The notes under the pieces: model-generated
Told to the model about the DNA's origin: nothing
The model's database searches: none
Seen by the model: only the letters and a program-made list of their open reading frames with translations
Translations under genes and position numbers: made by a program
NCBI RefSeq assembly: GCF_947501425.1
Contig: NZ_CANMVN010000004.1
Location: 296,412 to 360,411, forward strand
From: an uncultured Psychroserpens sp.
GTDB taxonomy: Bacteria; Bacteroidota; Bacteroidia; Flavobacteriales; Flavobacteriaceae
Direction: 5' to 3'
DNA: 64,000 nt
In this document: positions 17,192 through 26,616 of the stretch, piece after piece
How positions within the stretch are numbered: position 1 is the first letter of the stretch
Layout of the letters: each line of letters begins with the position of its first letter

Positions 17192-19747
17192 TTATTCAGG
17201 TTTATTTGTAAAAAAATCGTCATCACTAAAATCGCGATGATCAAAATCGGCTATAATGGTCTGATTTTCATCATTTGGCGGTAAAGCAATGTTTATAGTG
17301 TCGCCATTACCACAACAGATATATGGCAGGTAAAAGTCTGCAATCACTACACGTTCTGGTATCTTATTATTATTTGGAAGCACTTCTGGATTTAGATCAA
17401 ATACATCTTTGATATTATCAAAAAGATAATCTCTAACAGACAAAGGAATGTTTGCTGGTAAATTTAGTTTTGCATTTTCCAGTAAATTGCCTTTAACACG
17501 TTCTACTTCTTTTGTGCATTCATCTTCTGGCTTATCATCTTTTGGATTTACAATGAATGGCTTTACATATTGATTAAATGTGATATTCTCAGCAATTTCA
17601 ACTTCTGCATTATCAAACAGAGACGCTTGATATATATTTATAGTTTCTAATAGATTAAGAGTAGTAGGATTGATAAACTTAGGCTTAGCAAAAATGGAAG
17701 AATCTGTATAAAGCATAATAAAAGTACCTCCTTTTGGCACACCTGCTTTGTGTTCTATTCCAGGATGAGATTCTAAAAATTTAGATAGGAACAGGTTTTT
17801 ATATTGCTCTTTCCAACGGCGATGTGCTTCTTCGACTATAACTGTAAATGGATCTTCCAAAAACAGGCTATTAATTTCATCAAAGTGATCGATTAAATCT
17901 TCTTCTATCCTACTAAAATCCTCAGGCTTTTGAAGCAACAAGCATCTTCTATGAGATACAAAAAGCCTGTTGAGCGCTCTAAACACATCATAAAAGTCTT
18001 TATAATTAAACAAAAACTCTTGTAGATTATCTGACAGTAATTCTCTGGTTTCAGCAAGAATATTTGAAAGATTATCAACAACATTGTCTGTAATAAGAAT
18101 ATAGTTTTCTTGAATTTCAGTTTTATTTCTTTTTACCCAATTAATTACATACTCTGTTATACTGAACACTTTTTTACGAGCCATATCATAATCCAATTCA
18201 AGGTCATTCCAGTCGCCTTTATGTTTGGAAATATCAACTGTCTTTTTTAGATAATCGGAAGCATTGAGTGCTATAACTTTAAAAGGCAATCTGTTTTTAT
18301 TCACCTGAGCAATTACTGTTGCTAAAGCTTCATTATAGTTTTTACCAATATGCCCTTCAATTCTATAGAAATTAAAAGGTTCAGAATCATATCCTAACGG
18401 GTTATTAACATGATCATCTGTATCATTATATAGCTTAGAATGGTAACTTAATATGTGTTGGTGAAGTCCTTTCATTTTCAATATTGGAGACCATTTACCC
18501 ACCATATCTTTAATATTTCCGTAGTAATAAGGGATAGCACGTTCTGATAGAGGTTCAGTACCCAATCGAGATGGTGTGATCTTTATTCCGTCTAATCGAA
18601 CTGTTTTTAAATGAATATCAAAAAAACTTAATTGATGTATGAGCTTATGAATTAATCCCTTTAATTCCTCTTTTTTCACTTTGTATTCCTCGGCAAGAAT
18701 TCCAGTTTTTATGAAAGGAGTTCTAAAACGATACAAATCATTTTCTGTCCCTATATCTTGAGTTTCAAATTCGGCTAAGCCTAGTAATACATGAAAAGGA
18801 AATAAATCATTATTTGGACAACAAATAGATGGATTACAAGTATTGAACTTGGCAATTTCATGATACGTAGCTAGCAGATCTCCTATCCAATCTACCACAT
18901 ATTGAATGTAAATGTCATTTCTATATTGGGCATGTAATGTATTAACCTGTGCTAATACATTAGAAAGCCTAGAATAGTTTGACACATCTCCCAATTCTTG
19001 TTGATAATGGTCGTGTACTGATTTGATTGCATCATGGAGAATTTGTTTACTCTTATTTATCTGTAAGTTAAAAGCCTCCAAAACATGTTGACCAGTCACA
19101 AGATTTGTTCTGGGAACATTATACTTTGGTAATACCTTCTTAGCAAAATATGTATTCTGACATTGGTTTAATCTTATGGCACTGTCTTCTAGTTCTTCTC
19201 TATCAATGAGCAAAGGTCTTGCTTTAAACTCCAATCTCTTTCCCTTATCTGCACAATCAATAGCGACACAATTCTTTTCATCAATTAATGGAGCTTCAAG
19301 AAGTAACATGATGACTTTGTCATCTAAAATATCTTGAGTCAAGATCTCTTTTCCATCGTCTTCACTATCTGAAGGAAGTAATTCTAAACAATTTTCAAAG
19401 GGCTCATATAATTTAGCATAGTCATACATTGTCTCCAGATATGGATGCTTTTCCAAGTCAGGATGCAAAAAATATTCTGAAATAGTAGTTGCTTTAAAAT
19501 GTGTATATCTTGAATCTTTAAAAGGAATAAGAAAACCCAGAGAAGTAATAGCAGTCCCACAACCAATATCAACGGTTCTTGCATTAGGTCTTTTAATGTC
19601 AAGACCACAAACAATCCCCATACCTAACAGTGCAACTCTAGATATACGATCTTGTTCTTCTAAATAACTAATGAGTTTGTTTAAATGCTTTTGGCTTAAA
19701 ACCTGATCGGCTTCAAATACTGGATAATCTGTTATTACTGGTGTCAT
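17192..19747 (-). CDS. Large 851-aa eCIS baseplate-associated protein of unknown function
   Basis: 851 aa. The first 70 residues read like a conserved module (VFEADQVLSQKHLNKLISYL, VALLGMGIVCGLDIK, CGTAITSLGFLIPF), as found in large structural proteins of Bacteroidota injection systems. The middle is long and helical with many acidic/aromatic residues; the C-terminus is acidic. It overlaps the upstream wedge gene by 4 bp (ATGA), indicating translational coupling and therefore similar stoichiometry. There is no tail-fibre gene elsewhere in the operon, so a receptor-binding or baseplate-extension role is possible. I cannot name a Pfam family for it. Confidence 0.7.
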   Translation of the reverse strand: MTPVITDYPVFEADQVLSQKHLNKLISYLEEQDRISRVALLGMGIVCGLDIKRPNARTVDIGCGTAITSLGFLIPFKDSRYTHFKATTISEYFLHPDLEKHPYLETMYDYAKLYEPFENCLELLPSDSEDDGKEILTQDILDDKVIMLLLEAPLIDEKNCVAIDCADKGKRLEFKARPLLIDREELEDSAIRLNQCQNTYFAKKVLPKYNVPRTNLVTGQHVLEAFNLQINKSKQILHDAIKSVHDHYQQELGDVSNYSRLSNVLAQVNTLHAQYRNDIYIQYVVDWIGDLLATYHEIAKFNTCNPSICCPNNDLFPFHVLLGLAEFETQDIGTENDLYRFRTPFIKTGILAEEYKVKKEELKGLIHKLIHQLSFFDIHLKTVRLDGIKITPSRLGTEPLSERAIPYYYGNIKDMVGKWSPILKMKGLHQHILSYHSKLYNDTDDHVNNPLGYDSEPFNFYRIEGHIGKNYNEALATVIAQVNKNRLPFKVIALNASDYLKKTVDISKHKGDWNDLELDYDMARKKVFSITEYVINWVKRNKTEIQENYILITDNVVDNLSNILAETRELLSDNLQEFLFNYKDFYDVFRALNRLFVSHRRCLLLQKPEDFSRIEEDLIDHFDEINSLFLEDPFTVIVEEAHRRWKEQYKNLFLSKFLESHPGIEHKAGVPKGGTFIMLYTDSSIFAKPKFINPTTLNLLETINIYQASLFDNAEVEIAENITFNQYVKPFIVNPKDDKPEDECTKEVERVKGNLLENAKLNLPANIPLSVRDYLFDNIKDVFDLNPEVLPNNNKIPERVVIADFYLPYICCGNGDTINIALPPNDENQTIIADFDHRDFSDDDFFTNKPE

Positions 19748-22700
19748 GGCTCTATGTTTTTCAGAGTTCCTAAAGAACTATTATTTAATGATATAGGATT
19801 GGTTAATTCACTCTCTAGACAATCGTGAAGCGTCCCTTCGTCGTATATGGTATTCAATCGTTTTAATTGGGCTATCAAATTGGATAGTTTTTTATTGTAA
19901 GCTTTTTTCGCACTCAGGCTTAAAGTGTCTAAACAATATTTTGTTCTTAATTTCTTATACTCAATCAGCCACGCTTTATAAGCATTTTGAAAGCCTATCA
20001 TATCGTCTCGACCTACCCAACAAATTTTTAAAAGCGTATGAGCTGGTGCTTCAGATCTCATTAAAGTTTCAGCATAATTTCTAAAATATCGGTTTCTAAA
20101 ACGTGACAACCATCCTGGCAAAATTACAGTTGCCTTAAAAGAATATGGATCATTATTTGCTTCGGAATAGCAATCATCATTGAGGCAAACAGTGAGTAAA
20201 TCATCATCTGTTAAATCATTATCAATTAAAGGCCTTAATAGTATGTGTTCAATACAATAGAAGTTTTCTAAATAGGAATTCAGAGCCTGATAAAGTTTTG
20301 GAATAAATTCTTCGGCCTCGGCTACACTGTTAAAAGCTTTTTCAAATTTGGCAATTTTTATATGATCGCTATTTACAAAATAAATAAACGAATTAGCAAA
20401 AGTGACCACGCGATAAGCCGACACATTATTTATAAGCATATGCGCAAGTTCCCATCGCTCATTTAAAGTAAATGTATTGGTATTTGGAAGACTGAAGCTC
20501 AGTGGCCCAATTACAGTATTATAGGTCCAAAATGATTTAGGCTGATCATCAACTATATCTGAAAGTGTAAATGTATTGATGCCCAACAAAGCTGCAATAC
20601 GGTTTTCAAAACCACCTCTTTCACTTATGCCCCAAGGATGTTCTATATCTACGGAATGTTCTTGCAAATAATTCATTCCTAAACCTCTAGGATAACTAAG
20701 TTGAGGATATTTAGCTATAAATTGCTCTTTGTCATGAATTAGTTCATTATCCTGAAGCGTGATTTCTGCTAATCCATTTGCATTTTCCTGCATGGTATGC
20801 ATCATGAAAACATAATCACTAAACGACTCACCAAAACGAGCCATAAGATGATCTAAAAAACGATTACGTCTATCAAAAAATAGCTTGTCATTTTCATAAT
20901 GAGATCTATCATCTTCATTTTGTCCATTAAATAGAGTGGTTTCAAATGTAGCTGAGTAGACCTCATCAGCAAACAAATCTTCATCTATTCCTGAGATATT
21001 CTTTAATTTTTGTACAAAATAAGTGCGGTCAATAGTGTTGATATCCAACAAATCTTTTGCATGAAAAAGCTGCTTGAAGAAGTCTGCCAAAAGTTGATCA
21101 AAATGCTGCAAATATGCTTTTAGTTGCTTAGCTTTAATCTTTCTTGATACTGGTTCTGTTCCTAAAAGATGACCTTTCCCTATACCATAAGTTACAGGAA
21201 AATCATTTTGGATACTATGGTAGTCATCTAATTGAAAATATTGTCCTTTGGGAAACGTAAAATCATTTTCAGCACCTTTAAGTTTATAAGTGTTATTATC
21301 GGTTTTAAGGTAAAACACTCCATCACTCAATTCAAATGCTCCACTTTCAGGAATTATAAATGGAATGCCATCTCTAAACATTAATAACTTTGATTTGTTA
21401 AAACTGAATACTGGCTTTTGCTGTCCATTAAGCTGCAAACACCAAGGCTTATTCATTGCGCTTTCAAGAGGCTGACCTAATTTATCATAAGCAGTAAGCA
21501 GCATGTTATCTACTGCTAACACACCATCAATACTCATTAATGCTGCAATAATATCAGACGCATGAATGCACTCAGGTAATTGCGATTTTTCAACTTCTTC
21601 GTCTAATAGAAAACCATGTGATAAAGATGGCCCATTAAAGATCTGTTCTGGACTTAGGTCCTTATCTAACATTTGGTTAAGCGTATAAAAGCGTATAGGC
21701 GGATTAAGGATAAGATCTATAGCTTGTTGAATTTTAGCTAATACAGCTTCAGCATCTGCACTGGTATTTATATGAATATCTGCACATACACCAATATCGA
21801 TAGTGTCTATAGTTTCAATACATAACCAGTCTTCAGTAAAATTTCTATTATCATTTAGTATTTGATCAATTTCAGCATAAATACCATCCACAATTTGCTT
21901 TTTGGCATTGAATTTAGAAATGGTGTCTGTTATGTGTTCAATATCATTGAAATAGGTCTCCACTAATGAGGTTTCAAGTGGATCAACTACTGTTATCTTT
22001 AGTGTTAATGTATGTGTTGGATTTGACTTTTTATGAACGGTTACAGATACTGTATTTTCATCAATAACAATAGTTTTGATTTTTATTTTTAATGGATTGC
22101 TCATCAGGTTGAGCCAGGCTGTTTTTTGATGTTTCCAATTATCAAATTCGAGAGCAATATCTGTGGCCACAAAACGAGTAACACCTAACTCCTCTATTGA
22201 AAAGGAGTCTTGAATTTCAACTTCATTAAGTTGTCCCAAATCAATGTCTTCTCCAAGCTCGACTATAATCTTATTTAAACCTCTTATTTTAAGCCTGTTT
22301 AATGTATTATCAAATCTATCTACAGACTTTAAACTTAATTTATCCTCTCGCGGATTTATAAAAACCGGAATTTCATTATCCAGAGGATTTGAATAATCTA
22401 ATGCATCTTTAGTTCCATTTGAATAACTAAGCCATGCATTATTTACACCTTCAATATCTATAAGTACTTTGCGATAATCTATAGGTGTCAATGGTGCATT
22501 GGTAAGGATCTCGCTAGCTTTAAAGAACGTTTTATTATCTATAACTCCCTGATCATTTGCCAATAAATCTTCAATATCAAAATTACTACGATAACCAAGT
22601 TCAGTTATGGCATAGCATAATACTTCAAGTATAGTTATACCAGGATCGTGTGCATTAAAATCGGTCCACAATTTGTGTGATAAAGATTCAATATACTTTT

Positions 22701-22779
22701 GCCCCTCTGCTCTTAAAAACTCATAGTTTTGAGCTTGAGACAACACCCGTTTTTTATCTATGTAACTTACTACACTCAT
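19744..22779 (-). CDS. eCIS baseplate wedge protein (Afp12-like)
   Basis: About 1,011 aa from the ATG at 22,779, which overlaps the stop of the preceding wedge gene as ATGA; an in-frame upstream start at 22,788 is less likely. The N-terminus (YIDKKRVLSQAQNYEFLRAE, then LWTDFNAHDPGITILEVLCY) matches large second-wedge proteins that follow the baseplate-J-like gene in Afp/PVC operons. The phrase about a landing point, NAHDPGIT, is a hallmark of baseplate J/wedge families. The product is a cytoplasmically assembled structural subunit that links hub and sheath. The family is inferred from motif, size and gene order. Confidence 0.85.
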   Translation of the reverse strand: MSVVSYIDKKRVLSQAQNYEFLRAEGQKYIESLSHKLWTDFNAHDPGITILEVLCYAITELGYRSNFDIEDLLANDQGVIDNKTFFKASEILTNAPLTPIDYRKVLIDIEGVNNAWLSYSNGTKDALDYSNPLDNEIPVFINPREDKLSLKSVDRFDNTLNRLKIRGLNKIIVELGEDIDLGQLNEVEIQDSFSIEELGVTRFVATDIALEFDNWKHQKTAWLNLMSNPLKIKIKTIVIDENTVSVTVHKKSNPTHTLTLKITVVDPLETSLVETYFNDIEHITDTISKFNAKKQIVDGIYAEIDQILNDNRNFTEDWLCIETIDTIDIGVCADIHINTSADAEAVLAKIQQAIDLILNPPIRFYTLNQMLDKDLSPEQIFNGPSLSHGFLLDEEVEKSQLPECIHASDIIAALMSIDGVLAVDNMLLTAYDKLGQPLESAMNKPWCLQLNGQQKPVFSFNKSKLLMFRDGIPFIIPESGAFELSDGVFYLKTDNNTYKLKGAENDFTFPKGQYFQLDDYHSIQNDFPVTYGIGKGHLLGTEPVSRKIKAKQLKAYLQHFDQLLADFFKQLFHAKDLLDINTIDRTYFVQKLKNISGIDEDLFADEVYSATFETTLFNGQNEDDRSHYENDKLFFDRRNRFLDHLMARFGESFSDYVFMMHTMQENANGLAEITLQDNELIHDKEQFIAKYPQLSYPRGLGMNYLQEHSVDIEHPWGISERGGFENRIAALLGINTFTLSDIVDDQPKSFWTYNTVIGPLSFSLPNTNTFTLNERWELAHMLINNVSAYRVVTFANSFIYFVNSDHIKIAKFEKAFNSVAEAEEFIPKLYQALNSYLENFYCIEHILLRPLIDNDLTDDDLLTVCLNDDCYSEANNDPYSFKATVILPGWLSRFRNRYFRNYAETLMRSEAPAHTLLKICWVGRDDMIGFQNAYKAWLIEYKKLRTKYCLDTLSLSAKKAYNKKLSNLIAQLKRLNTIYDEGTLHDCLESELTNPISLNNSSLGTLKNIEP

Positions 22780-25700
22780 GAGCAACACACGTTATTAATT
22801 GTTGTAATAGAATGCTCATGCGGCACAAAAAGAGAGTACACTGTTTTAGGGACAATTTTTTCTACATCATTGAACGATTGTAAAACCACGCTGGTAGTAT
22901 CATCTAAAATATGGTGATTAACCTTAAAATCAGAGATATAGTCTACAAAAGATTGCATTTCTATTAACTGTATAAGTTTGGATTTTTCTATTTCAGTTTG
23001 AAATTCGACACTGGAATCCTTGTTGTAAGCCCACGGACTTAAAAACGTATTGATCGTCTCAATTAAACGTTGCGTATATAGTCTGGAATCTGCTCCTGGA
23101 ACATCATGATGTTTGAAATTAAAAACAACTTCTAACTGTTCTAACTTAGGAGGCTTTACATTAATTCGTGTATGATGTGAAGATTTCGATTCTAAAAATG
23201 TTTTAATACGTTTCATTGTTCCAATTGGAACAATAGGTTTCCAATACACAGGCACATTGACACCAAGTCCTTTTGCAATAGGAATTATGGTGACATAACC
23301 AGAAGAAGAGTTGTCAATTTCGTGTGCATCATAGCGATAATGATTTAAGCATTTAACTCTAAATACTTCAGGGAAATTATCGAGAACTAAGGTTTCATAA
23401 TCCCAAATTGAAATTGCTCTTTCCTTATGTCTCAAACGCTCACTTGAACGCTTATAAAACATTGAATCTGTGTCTCTCAATCGTCCGTAAAAAGAAGAAT
23501 ACGGTTGATTGACCTTTTTGATTTCATTCTTGGGTTTTAATAGTTTTGAAATGGTCTCAGGTGCTAGATTTTCCTGAAATTCCAATCCATTTTCATCGTG
23601 ATCAAATAATACTGCTTTTAATGCTTGTGTGTGTATACCTACTAAGTGACAAATTGCATCAACACGTTCTGCAACCTCGACCTTTATCCACCATATCCCT
23701 TTTGGGAATTTAGTTTGTGTCTGATGATCTAAATCTTCAGGAGCTTGCAAATGAACAATCCCTGACTGTGTAAGTCCATTGGTTTCATCTCCTATAGACT
23801 CTGCGCTAAAAGGAACCCAACGATTGCCCTCTAAATAGGTCCATCTCAACTCAATTGGTAGCTGTCTGGGATTTGCGCTTCCTTCTGCAACTTGAAACAA
23901 GAGGCTTAAAGAATTTCCTGCATCAATATCTTTGATACCAATAAACAATTCGCCATCATTATCTATTTTGGGTACGATAGTAAAGTTAGTTCCAGAGAGC
24001 TTTTCATAGCCTTTAGGATACATATTGAAAAATGACACATGGTTATGTTGCGAATCTGCTTCATAAGCGAATGTTACATCACTAATGGTAGGAATGTAAG
24101 GCAAAACAGGAGATGACAACTTAGACTGTTTTATAAATGTATTCAAATAGGTTTCACCTGCATACCCTTTATTGAGGATGATTTTAAAAAATCCGTTGGC
24201 ATCACTGGGTGTTAACTTTTCATCATCAGTAAAATCAAAATCGATAGGACCTCTATTATGAAGTCTGAACAGCTGATCATTTCTATTCCAGTTATTTTCC
24301 GCTGTCCAAATGCCATTCTCTAAATATTCAAGTTTGGTATTTTGGTAAATATTCCACGAATTGTCACTGGTTTCAATATTTAGGTTACCCTTTGCTTTTT
24401 TCTTTTGAAAAAATTCTTTGTTTGAAAATGTAATGGAGTGCCCGTTTTTGGGAATGAGTCCGAAGGGTTCAAATGATTTGGTATGGTCAATCGTCCCTGT
24501 ATCAGAGAATAGCTTAAATTGTCTGTAGTTAGAAACTACGACTTTAATTAGAATTTTATTACATCTGAAACTTGACAGCTTTCCGTTTTTTGCTATAATT
24601 TTTAAGACTGGGAATGGTGTATTTATTGAGATTCCGTCGTGAACTTCACTATTTAATGGAATTATCGAAGGATCTTCATTAGCCAAAGAAAGGTGTAACT
24701 GACCTTCAATATTGGTTGGGTTTTTAATTTGAAACCATTCCTCTTCTGCACTGATATAAAAATTATAATCATTGACATTAAGTTCTAATGTCTCTCCATT
24801 ATGCTTACTGAAATTTATTTGTATGACTCGGTCTCCTCCTTTAAGAAAAAATAGTGGACTTGCCATTGCAAAACCTAGCTGATCAGCAATAGCATCTTTT
24901 GTAAATGCTTTCCAACTTTCACCTTGAGCATTTGTTTCCGTTAGATCATTAAAATAGTATCTACTATTATTTTTAAAACCGCCATATATAGTTTCTATTA
25001 CGGCTTTATTTATTGTAGCATCTGCTGTTGAAGCATAATATTTCTTTTTACCGTCTTTAGCTTTCCCTGCTAGAAAAACGCTGTCTTTTTCAATAGAAAA
25101 CGTTGATGTACCTAGGTGTGGTTCAATATAGCAATGCACATAATCTGGGCTTGCTTTTTGAGGACTTAAATGAAGAACATCTTTATAATAGAAATCAAGA
25201 TGCCGTTTTGTAAACGTGTTTAGATCAGTCTGGGCATTTTCAAAAAGCTTTAAAAATGCAATATAAAGCGCGTATTGAGGTGAATGCTTTGGATAAGACT
25301 CTAAATTTTTATGCAGTTGCTCCCTACTCCTTTGTTTCCAATCTGTCAAAAGCCCGAATAAATTTTGAATTTTCTTATTGAATAAATGATTTTGAAAAAG
25401 AATATTTAAATCATCGGGTTGATTGACTTGCAACATAATTGCTTCGAGCAACACACTCAGTGTAGATTTTGTTGAATTAAAGTAATCTTTAATAGAAAGA
25501 TCTAAGGGAAGCTGACTTACTTTTTGGAATAGATCCTTGAACAGGATATTAATAGATTGAAAATAAGGATCAATTATTTTGCGATGATCATCAGATGGTA
25601 ATAAAATAAGTTTTTGTTTATTGGTCTTGTAGTTAGCCGCAAACTTTTGAATATCTAGGCTTGCGATTTGAGCAAGAATAGATGTTGATTCCCATCCAAA

Positions 25701-25904
25701 AAATGAACTCCAATTTCCTAAGATCACATTTTCACCATCGTAAAAATGCAAATGAGTTGACAACCTGTAAGCTGATACGATCAGGTCTTCTATAGCTCGT
25801 TCATCAATTTTTATGAATTCACTATCTAGGGCTTTAGGTGAACGACTCAGCTGAGTTAACCCCTTAGTTCTATGTGTCTCTATATGTGGATTGCAATCAG
25901 ACAT
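22776..25904 (-). CDS. eCIS baseplate J-like wedge protein (Afp11-like)
   Basis: 1,042 aa. It sits directly after gp25, as in most contractile systems. The C-terminal third contains the J-like segment (ERAISIWDYETLVLDNFPEV, VTIIPIAKGLGVN, and a basic KRIKTFLESKSS motif) typical of T4 gp6/P2 gpJ relatives in eCIS. The N-terminal two thirds are a large beta-rich insertion specific to this lineage. The protein would form the baseplate wedge around the spike hub. It lies 5 bp downstream of gp25 and is coupled by ATGA overlap to the next wedge gene. Confidence 0.88.
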   Translation of the reverse strand: MSDCNPHIETHRTKGLTQLSRSPKALDSEFIKIDERAIEDLIVSAYRLSTHLHFYDGENVILGNWSSFFGWESTSILAQIASLDIQKFAANYKTNKQKLILLPSDDHRKIIDPYFQSINILFKDLFQKVSQLPLDLSIKDYFNSTKSTLSVLLEAIMLQVNQPDDLNILFQNHLFNKKIQNLFGLLTDWKQRSREQLHKNLESYPKHSPQYALYIAFLKLFENAQTDLNTFTKRHLDFYYKDVLHLSPQKASPDYVHCYIEPHLGTSTFSIEKDSVFLAGKAKDGKKKYYASTADATINKAVIETIYGGFKNNSRYYFNDLTETNAQGESWKAFTKDAIADQLGFAMASPLFFLKGGDRVIQINFSKHNGETLELNVNDYNFYISAEEEWFQIKNPTNIEGQLHLSLANEDPSIIPLNSEVHDGISINTPFPVLKIIAKNGKLSSFRCNKILIKVVVSNYRQFKLFSDTGTIDHTKSFEPFGLIPKNGHSITFSNKEFFQKKKAKGNLNIETSDNSWNIYQNTKLEYLENGIWTAENNWNRNDQLFRLHNRGPIDFDFTDDEKLTPSDANGFFKIILNKGYAGETYLNTFIKQSKLSSPVLPYIPTISDVTFAYEADSQHNHVSFFNMYPKGYEKLSGTNFTIVPKIDNDGELFIGIKDIDAGNSLSLLFQVAEGSANPRQLPIELRWTYLEGNRWVPFSAESIGDETNGLTQSGIVHLQAPEDLDHQTQTKFPKGIWWIKVEVAERVDAICHLVGIHTQALKAVLFDHDENGLEFQENLAPETISKLLKPKNEIKKVNQPYSSFYGRLRDTDSMFYKRSSERLRHKERAISIWDYETLVLDNFPEVFRVKCLNHYRYDAHEIDNSSSGYVTIIPIAKGLGVNVPVYWKPIVPIGTMKRIKTFLESKSSHHTRINVKPPKLEQLEVVFNFKHHDVPGADSRLYTQRLIETINTFLSPWAYNKDSSVEFQTEIEKSKLIQLIEMQSFVDYISDFKVNHHILDDTTSVVLQSFNDVEKIVPKTVYSLFVPHEHSITTINNVCCS

Positions 25905-25909
25905 TAAAA

Positions 25910-26323
25910 TTAATTATTAATATGTGTTCCTTCTTTTATATAAAACGGATATACATAATTCATTCTAGAATTAGTAGCCCTTATTTTGTATTCTATTTGG
26001 ATATACAAAACACCTTCTAAAGGATTGGATTTAGAAAAAAATATATGTTCTAAATCTATTCTTGGCTCGTACTTTAAAATGGCTTTTTCAATTATCCTTT
26101 CCATTTTAGTTAAGAGTGTTGTTGTAATATTTTCAAATGGCATTGTATTAATTCCACAACCAAAATCAGATCTCAAAATGCGTTCACCTAAGCCTGTATT
26201 AAGTAAAATATTTAAGCTCTGTTGGATATCTTCCTCATCATTTACCATTACTACAGATCTTTCAATTAGATCAAAAGCAGGTGGAAAACTCCATCCTTTT
26301 CCTAAAAAATTATTATCGTCCAT
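25910..26323 (-). CDS. eCIS gp25-like baseplate protein (Afp9-like)
   Basis: 137 aa from ATG 26,323. An in-frame TTG at 26,335 exists, but ATG 26,323 is preceded by a strong GGAGG (26,329-26,333), rare in this genome, which decides the start. The gp25/lysozyme-like fold is indicated by VMVNDEEDIQQSLNILLNT, LGERILRSDFGCGINTMPFE and an acidic-basic repeat. gp25 proteins nucleate sheath polymerisation on the baseplate. It overlaps nothing and is separated from the PAAR stop by 1 nt. Confidence 0.9.
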   Translation of the reverse strand: MDDNNFLGKGWSFPPAFDLIERSVVMVNDEEDIQQSLNILLNTGLGERILRSDFGCGINTMPFENITTTLLTKMERIIEKAILKYEPRIDLEHIFFSKSNPLEGVLYIQIEYKIRATNSRMNYVYPFYIKEGTHINN

Positions 26324-26324
26324 T

Positions 26325-26615
26325 CTAACCTCCAATTATTACGGTTAAACATCCTTTTACAATTTTTCCGCCATGCGCAGTACTATCTCCCATTCTAGCT
26401 GCAGGCATTTTACCAATTTTTACAGTTGAAGACCCAGAAGCAATTGTATCTGGCGGACCAGTACACGTGCACATATCACCAACTACTGAAGCTGGTTGTT
26501 TTCCAATCATAACAGTTGTATTTGCTCCTGCCTGAATAGGTCCACCAACATGAGGTTTGGTGCCATCAACCATAGGACATACATGCAAATCATTTAATCG
26601 TGCTGCAAATTTCAT
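26325..26615 (-). CDS. eCIS PAAR-repeat spike tip (Afp10-like)
   Basis: 96 aa, a PAAR-repeat protein. It has HVCPMVDGTKPHVGGPI, VMIGKQPASVVGDMCTCTGP, VKIGKMPAARMGDSTAHGGK and a final LTVIIGG strand, with the cysteines and histidines that usually bind a metal at the sharp tip. PAAR proteins cap the VgrG-like spike and can carry cargo. The gene lies 1 nt after the spike gene and 1 nt before gp25's start. Confidence 0.93.
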   Translation of the reverse strand: MKFAARLNDLHVCPMVDGTKPHVGGPIQAGANTTVMIGKQPASVVGDMCTCTGPPDTIASGSSTVKIGKMPAARMGDSTAHGGKIVKGCLTVIIGG

Positions 26616-26616
26616 A

